64,000 nucleotides of DNA from NCBI RefSeq assembly GCF_003058225.1, contig NZ_QBUG01000002.1, forward strand, positions 558,001 through 622,000, given 5' to 3'. The DNA is from Promicromonospora sp. AC04 (GTDB lineage Bacteria > Actinomycetota > Actinomycetes > Actinomycetales > Cellulomonadaceae). Made by a program: the position numbers and the translations under genes. Positions 49,357 to 56,244 of the stretch are shown here, piece after piece. The notes under the pieces were generated by a model. It did no database searches. It was not told the DNA's origin and saw nothing but the letters and a program-made list of their open reading frames with translations. Position 1 is the stretch's first letter, and every line of letters begins with the position of its first letter.

Positions 49357-50224
49357 CGAGCACCCCCGCGTTCGCGATCAGGACCGCCGACACGATCAGG
49401 AGCAGGGCTCCGGGCAGGATCGTCATGGTCACCGCCAGCGATACCAGGGGCGCGGCTCGCGCCGCCTTCTGCCGGACGTTCTCGGCGTGCCCGCGACGCA
49501 CGTCCGACGCGATGGCGGTGAGCGCGTCCGCCAGCGGCACCCCCAGCTCCTCGGCCTGCAGCAGCGCCGTCACGAAGGTGCCGACGGCGGCGGACCGGTT
49601 GCGCTCGCGCAGCGCCACGAGCGTCTGACGCCGGGACGTGCCCAGCTCCATCTCCTGCAGCGCCGTGCGCATCTCCGCGGCCAGCGCGCCGCCGTGGAAC
49701 TCGCACACCCGGTCCAGTGCCTGCCGAAAGCCCAGGCCGGCGGTCACCGTCACGCTCAGCACATCGAGAAAGTCGGGCAGCTCGGTGTCGACCTGCTGCT
49801 GGCGCTTGGTCGCCTCCAGGTAGAGCCACAGGCGCATCCAGGTGCTCAGCAGCACCAGCAGCGCCACGCCCAGCAGCCACTGGTCCTGGAGCGTGAACAC
49901 GAGACCCACCAGGAGCCCGAGCGCTACCAGGGCCGCCTCGCGACGCACGAACGCCGTGAGCGTCACGCCCTCCGGACGACCCGCCCGGCGGATCGCGATG
50001 TCCAGCCGGTGCAACCGTGCTCGTCCGTGCAGGCGCACCGCCGCGGGGAGGACCAGCGCCCCGATCCGGTCCAGCACGGCGACAAAACCGCGTGGTCCGG
50101 GCCCCTCGTCCGGCGTGTACTCGGCCTCGATGCGCTCCAGGCCGGTGCTGGTCACCAGCCGGTACCCGGCCATCCCCAGCACCACGAGCCCGGCGGCGGC
50201 CGTAGCGATCAGCAGCTCCAGCAC
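49343..50224 (-). CDS. tadC: TadC-like pilus platform protein
   Basis: 293 residues, GTG start at 50224 preceded by GGAGG and 1 bp after the TadB stop. A leading membrane helix, then the T2SSF domain (LPDFLDVLSVTVTAGLGFRQALDRV, EMELGTSRRQTLVALRERN, FVTALLQAEELGVPLADAL) and a terminal hydrophobic pair (LAVTMTILPGALLLIVSAVLI). With TadB it forms the inner-membrane platform on which TadA acts to polymerise pilins. Confidence 0.92.
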   Translation of the reverse strand: MLELLIATAAAGLVVLGMAGYRLVTSTGLERIEAEYTPDEGPGPRGFVAVLDRIGALVLPAAVRLHGRARLHRLDIAIRRAGRPEGVTLTAFVRREAALVALGLLVGLVFTLQDQWLLGVALLVLLSTWMRLWLYLEATKRQQQVDTELPDFLDVLSVTVTAGLGFRQALDRVCEFHGGALAAEMRTALQEMELGTSRRQTLVALRERNRSAAVGTFVTALLQAEELGVPLADALTAIASDVRRGHAENVRQKAARAAPLVSLAVTMTILPGALLLIVSAVLIANAGVLGEFL

Positions 50225-50225
50225 G

Positions 50226-51149
50226 TCACACCTCCACCTTCGCGAGACGACGCACCAGCAGGTACCCGAACACGAACAGCCCCGTCGCGACGACGAGGAC
50301 CACCTGACCCACCAGGTTGGTGAGCATCTCGTCCACCACACCCGGGCTGAGCACGTTCATCAGCGCCACCGCACCGAACCCGAGGAAGATCACCGTGTAT
50401 CCCGAGAACTGGGCTCCCGTGGTGGCGGTCACCACCTCGCGCCGCAGCCGGCGCCGCTCCTCCAGCGTGGCTCCGATACCGGAGAGAGCGGTGACCAGTG
50501 CGCCGCCGGTCCGGCCCTGGATGGTCAGCGTCTGGACCAGCACGGCCAGCTCCCGGGACGGCAGCCGCTCGTTCAGTCCCGCGAGCGCGTCGCCCATGGA
50601 CCGGCCCAGCGCCATCTCGGCGCTGACCTGCGAGATCTCGGACGCCGCGGGTTCGGCCATCTCGCTGGCCGCCATCTCCAGCGACCGGCGTACGCCCAGC
50701 CCGGCGGCCGCACCGTTGGCCAGCAGCCGTGCGAGCTCCGGCAGCTGCGCCACGAACCGGTCCACCCGCTGCTTGCGGCGTCGGTCCAGCCAGCTGCGCA
50801 CGCCCACCGCCAGGAGGAGCACCGTGAGCCCCGCGGTCGCCCACCCGAACAGCGGCAGGACGATCAGGCCCGCGGCCACCGCCGCGGCGGACACCGCGGT
50901 GAGGAACAGCGAGGGGGACCAGGTCTGCAGGCCGGAGCCGGCGAGCAGGGCCGCCAGGCGCTGGCCCCACCGGACGGTCTGCAGCCGTTCGTCGAGGCGG
51001 ACGAACAGGCCGGCCCTGGCCGTCCGGGTCAGGTCCGCGGACTCCACCATCCGCCGCTCGGCCTCCGCGTTGTCCACCAGCGTCGCCACCGTGGCCGCCG
51101 CCAGCAGCAGGGTCACGAACAGGCCCGCGGCGATGAGCAGAAGGATCAT
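50226..51149 (-). CDS. tadB: TadB-like pilus platform protein
   Basis: 307 residues. Four or so membrane helices around a T2SSF domain: QLPELARLLANGAAAGLGVRRSLEM, SQVSAEMALGRSMGDALAGL and LVQTLTIQGRTGGALVTALSG. TadB and TadC are paralogous platform proteins. Its start overlaps the TadA stop in ATGA (51146-51149), and TadC follows with 1 bp between, as in standard Tad operons. Confidence 0.93.
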   Translation of the reverse strand: MILLLIAAGLFVTLLLAAATVATLVDNAEAERRMVESADLTRTARAGLFVRLDERLQTVRWGQRLAALLAGSGLQTWSPSLFLTAVSAAAVAAGLIVLPLFGWATAGLTVLLLAVGVRSWLDRRRKQRVDRFVAQLPELARLLANGAAAGLGVRRSLEMAASEMAEPAASEISQVSAEMALGRSMGDALAGLNERLPSRELAVLVQTLTIQGRTGGALVTALSGIGATLEERRRLRREVVTATTGAQFSGYTVIFLGFGAVALMNVLSPGVVDEMLTNLVGQVVLVVATGLFVFGYLLVRRLAKVEV

Positions 51150-52477
51150 CGGGTCCCACCGCCCGCGGTCTCGACGGGCTCGGCCACCGGAGGCTCGGCC
51201 ACCGGCACCGTCTCGCCGGCGCGATGCAGGCGCTCCAGCAGCTGCTTCGGCGCCGGTGAAGGGACGAACGTGCCCGTCACCGTACGGTCCGGCCCGATCG
51301 GGTCCCGAGCGAACCGCACGAGCGGCGTCAGCGCGAACTCCTCACGTCGTTGCGAGGTCACGGCCTGCACCTCGACTACCCGGCGGGAGCCGTCCTCCGC
51401 CCGCTCCAGGTGCACTATCAGGTCGATCGCCGAGTTGATCTGGTCCCGCAGGGTCGCGGCCGGGAGCTCGATCTCACTCATCGAGGCCAGGGTCTCCAGC
51501 CGGCCCAGCGCATCCCGCGCCGTGTTCGCGTGCACGGTGGCCACGGACCCGTCGTGCCCTGTGTTCATCGCCTGGAGCATGTCCATGGTCTCGCCGCCGC
51601 GGACCTCGCCCACGATGATCCGGTCGGGCCGCATGCGCAGCGTGTTGCGCACCAGCTCCCGGACCGTCACCGCACCGCGGCCCTCCACGTTCGCCGGGCG
51701 GGACTCGAGCCGCACCACGTGGCTCTGCTGGAGGGACAGCTCCGCGGCGTCCTCGATGGTGACGATGCGCTCGTGGTCCGGGATCATGCCGGACAGTGCG
51801 TTCAGGAACGTCGTCTTGCCCGAGCCGGTGCCGCCGGACACCACGATGTTCAGCCGGGCTCGCACGCACGCACCGAGAAGGCTCGCCGTGCCCGTGTCCA
51901 GGGTCCCCTTGTCCACCAGCTCGCCCATCCGGAACGGCGTGGGGAACCGGCGGATGGTCAGCGTCGGGCCGTCGAGCGCCAGCGGCGGGATGATCACGTT
52001 CACCCGCTCGCCGCTGGGCAGCCGCGCGTCCACCATCGGCGACGACTCGTCGACCCGGCGGTTCACCTGCGACACGATGCGGTCGATCGTCTGGTAGAGC
52101 TGCTCCACCGAGGCGAACCGGGTCGGCACCCGCTCCACCTTGCCGTAGCGCTCCACGAACACGTCCTGCGACCCGTTCACCATGATCTCGGTGACGGACT
52201 CGTCCGCCAGCAGCGGCTCCAGCACGCCCAGCCCGAGCGCGTCGTCGGTGATCCGCTGCACCAGCGCGCCGCGCTCGCGGGCGGACAGCACCGGGCCGTC
52301 GACGGACAGGATGCGGGACAGCACCCGTTCCAGGCGTACCCGCCGCTGGGACGGCGAGAGACGCGCGAGCTCGTCGACGTCCACCTCTTCGAGCAGCCGC
52401 TCGCGGTACGTCTTGGCGAGGTCGTTGTCGTCGTCGTGCCGTTGCTCGTCGACGGCGAGCCGGTCGCGCAGGCCCAT
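51146..52477 (-). CDS. tadA: TadA/CpaF pilus-assembly ATPase
   Basis: 443 residues. N-terminal helical part, then the secretion ATPase core: MVNGSQDVFVERYGKVE, Walker A VVSGGTGSGKTTFLNALSG at about 225, ERIVTIEDAAELSLQQ (Asp box), MRPDRIIVGEVRGGETMDMLQAMNTGHDGS (Walker B and His box). This hexameric ATPase powers Flp pilus polymerisation. The chain ends in a Pro/Glu/Val tail. It is followed by tadB with ATGA overlap and lies 1 bp after the TadE-like gene. Confidence 0.96.
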   Translation of the reverse strand: MGLRDRLAVDEQRHDDDNDLAKTYRERLLEEVDVDELARLSPSQRRVRLERVLSRILSVDGPVLSARERGALVQRITDDALGLGVLEPLLADESVTEIMVNGSQDVFVERYGKVERVPTRFASVEQLYQTIDRIVSQVNRRVDESSPMVDARLPSGERVNVIIPPLALDGPTLTIRRFPTPFRMGELVDKGTLDTGTASLLGACVRARLNIVVSGGTGSGKTTFLNALSGMIPDHERIVTIEDAAELSLQQSHVVRLESRPANVEGRGAVTVRELVRNTLRMRPDRIIVGEVRGGETMDMLQAMNTGHDGSVATVHANTARDALGRLETLASMSEIELPAATLRDQINSAIDLIVHLERAEDGSRRVVEVQAVTSQRREEFALTPLVRFARDPIGPDRTVTGTFVPSPAPKQLLERLHRAGETVPVAEPPVAEPVETAGGGTR

Positions 52478-52478
52478 G

Positions 52479-52856
52479 TCAGTCCTCAGCCCTTCGTCGT
52501 TGTTCCACGGGGAAGTCGGCGGTCCGGGTGATGGTGACGTCGGTGATGTCCAGGCCGGCGAGCCCCAGCGGCGCCGAGACCGTCACCCGCACGTGGGCGG
52601 TATGCCGGTCGAGGTCGGCCCGCGCGACCTTCAGGTCGAGCCCGTCGGGGACCTGTCGCTGCACCACTGCCCGCCAGTCCTGGCCCTGGCTCAGGGCACG
52701 GGCTCCGTTCCGCGCGGCCTCCTGGGTGATCGATGCCGCCTGCGCCACAGTGATGCCCTGGATCGCCAGGAGCGCCACCAGGACGGTGAGGAACACGACG
52801 CCGACGAGCTCGACGGCCGCCTGGCCGCGCTCGTCCGGTTCTCGATGCCGGGTCAT
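52479..52856 (-). CDS. TadE-like pseudopilin
   Basis: 125 residues: DERGQAAVELVGVVFLTVLVALLAIQG with GX4EL, then AASITQEAARNGARALSQG, the TadE hallmark, and a beta-rich C-terminus. TadE-like proteins are prepilin-peptidase substrates needed for Flp pilus assembly. It is one of two TadE-type segments here; the other is fused to the TadZ-like ATPase directly upstream. Confidence 0.9.
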   Translation of the reverse strand: MTRHREPDERGQAAVELVGVVFLTVLVALLAIQGITVAQAASITQEAARNGARALSQGQDWRAVVQRQVPDGLDLKVARADLDRHTAHVRVTVSAPLGLAGLDITDVTITRTADFPVEQRRRAED

Positions 52857-52857
52857 G

Positions 52858-54501
52858 TCAGCCTCCCCGATAGACGGGAGCCGACGAGGACGCGGAAAGG
52901 TCGACGCCGGGAATGACCGTCGACACGGTGACCCGGATGCTCACCCTGTCGGCCAGTACGTCGATGTCCGAGTCGTCGATCGAGCTCATCCAGCTCGGAA
53001 GCTGTTCGCGCGCGTCGTCCCGGACGCGCTCGATGACCTCGTCGCGAGGGTTGCCGTACCTGTCGTAGTACCCGACGATGCCAACGGTCCGGGCCCCCTC
53101 CTGCGCGACGGCGCGGGCCGTCAGCAGGCCCGTGGCCCACCCGATCGCTTGTGCGCACAGCAGGAGCGCCGTCAGCGCCATCAGGATCACCACCGGCAGC
53201 TCCACAGTGGACTGGCCGGCCTCCGGATCGGCACGCTTCTCGCGTGACATCAGGCGGGCCGAGCGCTTCTGGTCGGAGCCCGATCGCCCGTTCCGGCGCG
53301 CCGTCCCCGCGACCAGGGCAGCCACCTCCGCCGGATCGTCGGGCCGCACGGGGCCGGCCTCGGGACTGATCGCCGCGATGCCGACCTCGGCGACGGCGGC
53401 GTGCACGGGCGTGGGCGTCTCCAGCAGCGTCGCGGTGTTGACCGCGCCGGTGAACGCGCTGCCGCCGTCGGGCACCGTGAACGCGACCGGGCGCTCCACT
53501 ATGCGCTCCGCGAGCTGGGGCGTCACCTCGTCGCGCGAGGTGCGCCGGTTGAGCACCAGCTCCACCGCCGTCGGGCGCCGGATCGCCAGCCGGTCCCACT
53601 GCGCGATGACCCGCCGGGCGGCCCGCAGGGCCGGCAGGTCCGGCGTCGTGACCAGCAGCACCCGGTCCGCGAACTCGATGGCGGTCGCGCGCGGCTCGTC
53701 CAGGTGGGCGCCGACGTCGAGCACCGCCAGGTTCGACTCGAACCGGAGGGCGCTCACGATGGACCGGGCCGCGGCGGGCGTCATCTCCTCGCCGCGCTCG
53801 CCGTCGTTCGGCGCGGTCAGCAGCCGCAGGCCACCGCCGACCTCGTACGTGGTCTCGCGGAGCATGCGCGCCGTGACCTCGCCCTCGACGCCGGCGAGGT
53901 CGACCACCGAACGCCGCGTGCGCACACCCGCGTACGCGGCGAGGTCGCCCGCACCCAGGTCGAAGTCCACGAGCGTGGTGTCACCCGTACGGCCTGCCCG
54001 CGCGAGCAGCAGGGCCAGCACGGACGTGCCGACGCCGCCCTTCGCGCCGGCCACCACCACTACCTGGCCGCTGCGGCCGCCGTTCCGTTCCGCGGCGATG
54101 GCGGCCCGCGCCACCGTCGACCACGACGCCACCGCCTCGAACCGCGTCAGTACCTCTTCCAGCCCGGCGTTCCGAGCGATCACCGAACGGGCACCGACCT
54201 CCATCGCCGAGGCCATTGCCTCGTTCATCTCGGCCGGACCGTGGGCGTCCACGACCATCACGATGCCGATGAGCGGCGCGGCAAGACCGACGGTGCGGGC
54301 CAGGGCGTGACCGTGGCCGTCATCGGCGGCCTCGTCGACCACCACGATCCCGACGTCGGGGTGCCGGTCGAGCGCCGTCAGCGCACCCGCGCCGTCGGGC
54401 ACCGCCGCGGCCAGCTCGAACTGGTCGGACTCGGCGAACACGTGCCCCAGGTGGTCCCGGACCTCGCGTGACGCCGTCGCCAGCAGCACCTTGGTGACCA
54501 T
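52858..54501 (-). CDS. TadZ/CpaE-like ATPase fused in frame to a TadE-like pseudopilin
   Basis: 547 residues in one uninterrupted frame. About 1-125 is a receiver-like domain (LLATASREVRDHLGHVF), then a ParA/MinD-like ATPase (deviant Walker A VVAGAKGGVGTSVLALLLA at about 150, TLVDFDLGAGDL). About 370-415 is a basic linker. Residues 418-547 read MSREKRADPEAGQSTVELPVVI, then a membrane helix and ARAVAQEGARTVG, a complete TadE-like pseudopilin. TadZ is cytosolic and places the pilus, TadE is an exported pseudopilin, so the fusion is unexpected. The internal Met at 53250 lacks a ribosome site nearby. The alternatives are real fusion or internal initiation. Confidence 0.85.
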   Translation of the reverse strand: MVTKVLLATASREVRDHLGHVFAESDQFELAAAVPDGAGALTALDRHPDVGIVVVDEAADDGHGHALARTVGLAAPLIGIVMVVDAHGPAEMNEAMASAMEVGARSVIARNAGLEEVLTRFEAVASWSTVARAAIAAERNGGRSGQVVVVAGAKGGVGTSVLALLLARAGRTGDTTLVDFDLGAGDLAAYAGVRTRRSVVDLAGVEGEVTARMLRETTYEVGGGLRLLTAPNDGERGEEMTPAAARSIVSALRFESNLAVLDVGAHLDEPRATAIEFADRVLLVTTPDLPALRAARRVIAQWDRLAIRRPTAVELVLNRRTSRDEVTPQLAERIVERPVAFTVPDGGSAFTGAVNTATLLETPTPVHAAVAEVGIAAISPEAGPVRPDDPAEVAALVAGTARRNGRSGSDQKRSARLMSREKRADPEAGQSTVELPVVILMALTALLLCAQAIGWATGLLTARAVAQEGARTVGIVGYYDRYGNPRDEVIERVRDDAREQLPSWMSSIDDSDIDVLADRVSIRVTVSTVIPGVDLSASSSAPVYRGG

Positions 54502-54503
54502 GG

Positions 54504-55217
54504 TCAGCCCTTCGCCGCGGGAGCCGGGTCCGTGCCGTCGTAGACGCGCTCGTTCGTCGGAAGCTGCTCCTCGTCGCCCGCGCCGCGCAGGGCGAGGCGC
54601 ATCTTCACGGAGAAGGACTCGACGTACGCGAGCGTCAGGGCGTCGTCGGTGGTCAGCGCGAACGTCACCGGGAGCCCGGAGGTGGAGTCGGAGAGGTCGT
54701 CGGGGTCCTCGAGCGTCCGGGGGAGGCCGACCTCCAGGACCAGCGCGTTCGACACCCAGACCCGCGAGACCGGCTTCGCGGTCTCGGTCCCTTCCATGGT
54801 CGCGATGATGTCCACGTGGTCGCCGGGCTCCACCTTGCCGGCCACGCCCGTCTCGGCGTCCACGAGGATGGCGACCTCGCGGAACCCGGGCTGGACCCCC
54901 GGCCGGTTGATCAGCATGCCCGACTGCACCACCGACCCCTCTTCGTAGTCGGTGGCCGCGACCAGGTTGTTCACCTCCCGCACGCTGTGCACGGCGGTCG
55001 TGGGGGCCCAGCGCTCGGGGATCTCGACCTCCTCCAGCATGGCCGGCTCGATGGGCTCGAGGGCCTCGACCGAGCGATTGAGCTGGAGCACGGTGGTCAT
55101 GGGGCCCACCTGAGAGCTCACGGTGCGCACGTAGTAGAGGACGCCGACGAAGACGGCGACGGCGAGGACCGAGGTGACGACGAGGAGGAACGCCCCTCGG
55201 CGTTGACGCGGGTTCAA
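54504..55217 (-). CDS. CpaB/RcpC-type SAF-domain pilus protein
   Basis: 237 residues. The likely start is TTG at 55217, overlapping the upstream stop in TTGA, with AGGGAG eight bases before; the longer open frame upstream is an out-of-frame shadow of the neighbouring gene. A membrane helix (GAFLLVVTSVLAVAVFVGVLYYV) at about 8-30 precedes the SAF-like part (LQLNRSVEALEPIEPAMLEEVEIP, EGSVVQSGMLINRPGVQPGF) and RVWVSNALVLEV. RcpC/CpaB proteins form a periplasmic or outer-face part of the Tad channel and may touch the wall. Confidence 0.85.
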   Translation of the reverse strand: MNPRQRRGAFLLVVTSVLAVAVFVGVLYYVRTVSSQVGPMTTVLQLNRSVEALEPIEPAMLEEVEIPERWAPTTAVHSVREVNNLVAATDYEEGSVVQSGMLINRPGVQPGFREVAILVDAETGVAGKVEPGDHVDIIATMEGTETAKPVSRVWVSNALVLEVGLPRTLEDPDDLSDSTSGLPVTFALTTDDALTLAYVESFSVKMRLALRGAGDEEQLPTNERVYDGTDPAPAAKG

Positions 55218-56020
55218 CTGATGACTCCCTGGTGTTCGGGACGGTGCTGGTCGGGAAGCTCCGCGGGACCGGGCAGCCCGGCGCGGGCCGAAGACACCGT
55301 CAGTCCGCAGAAGATGCATGCTCCGGAGGCGGCTCGTCCGCAGACCTCGCAGGCGGCCCACCGGTGCGATCCGGAGGCCGCGCTCGCGACGGCCCAGCTG
55401 AGCGGCCCGTCGATGGTCGACGCCTCGAGCCAGCGCGCCGCGTGCCATTCGGGTTCCGCGCCGATGAGCTCGGCGTCGGCGGGGCGAGGAAGCAGGTCGG
55501 TGTCGTCGGGCACCACGGGTCGGGGCGAGCGGGCGACGACGAGCATGTCGCCGCCGCTCGGGACGCCCAGCCGCTCGTGGAACCGGCCGACGGTGCCGCG
55601 ACCGGGGTCGACGACGAACGCCGTGCCCGGCAGGAGGCTGCCTGCGTGCTGGCGGAACGTGGGGGCGGGGCTCTCCAGGGAAGCGACGCTGGACACGAGC
55701 GCTCTCGTGGTGATGCGGGCGAGGACCACGTCGGTTACCGCGCGAGCCGCCGAGGCCGTCAGACCACCGGCCGCGAGGCCCGCGAGCACCACCGCCCACG
55801 CCGTGACCGGCGTGTCGACGTGGAGCAGGCCGAGCCGCTCCGACCCGAGGACCAGCCGCGCGGACCGGGCGACCTTGCGCGCCCGCTCGTCGCGGGTGGC
55901 GAGGACGACGTCGTCGGTGGGCAGGTCGGCCACGGCGGCAACGACTGCCTCCAGCGTGCGTTCCGCCCGGCGAACCGCGGGATGCACGCCCTCCGGCGCC
56001 CCGATCGCTACGACCAGCAA
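55214..56020 (-). CDS. Tad-locus protein with C-terminal zinc ribbon, function unknown
   Basis: 268 residues, start MLVVAIGAPEGVHPAVRRAE. Mixed alpha/beta N-terminal half with a hydrophobic stretch (AWAVVLAGLAAGGLTASAA) at about 75-95, FVVDPGRGTVGRFHERLGVP in the middle, and a four-Cys zinc ribbon (CEVCGRAASGACIFCG) near the end. I do not recognise a family. Position at the head of the operon, coupled to the SAF-domain gene, suggests a cytosolic or membrane-linked accessory of Tad assembly. Confidence 0.75.
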   Translation of the reverse strand: MLVVAIGAPEGVHPAVRRAERTLEAVVAAVADLPTDDVVLATRDERARKVARSARLVLGSERLGLLHVDTPVTAWAVVLAGLAAGGLTASAARAVTDVVLARITTRALVSSVASLESPAPTFRQHAGSLLPGTAFVVDPGRGTVGRFHERLGVPSGGDMLVVARSPRPVVPDDTDLLPRPADAELIGAEPEWHAARWLEASTIDGPLSWAVASAASGSHRWAACEVCGRAASGACIFCGLTVSSARAGLPGPAELPDQHRPEHQGVIS

Positions 56021-56244
56021 GGCGCCTCCTTGTTGAACACGCTGACAAGATCGACCGCCCGACGCATCTCCACCACGGCCCCTACCCTCGCGGGCGCCTC
56101 CGCGCTACCGGCACGCTCGTTTCGCAGACTGTATAGATTCCGGTACGAAAGGCACATAAGGTCGTTAGAATCTATTATCCTTTGGGTGGTTTCCCCTTAC
56201 TTTGCCCGCTCAGATGAGCGATCTGGTGAGTCGGTGTCACCTGA
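56021..56244 (-). promoter_or_regulatory. AT-rich upstream region of the Tad operon
   Basis: Gene-free. On the minus strand TATACA (56130-56135) fits a -10 element about 110 bp before the operon's first gene; the matching -35 is weak. The interval is markedly AT-richer than its surroundings (e.g. 56121-56210). It also separates the Tad operon from the 876-residue gene, whose stop is at 56245, and no strong hairpin is obvious. Confidence 0.35.

Noticed and set aside
54504-56048. Long minus-strand frame joining the SAF-domain gene to upstream sequence
   Set aside because: The upstream half is an out-of-frame reading of the zinc-ribbon gene (Arg/Gly-rich); the SAF-domain protein is better started at the TTG overlapping that gene's stop.
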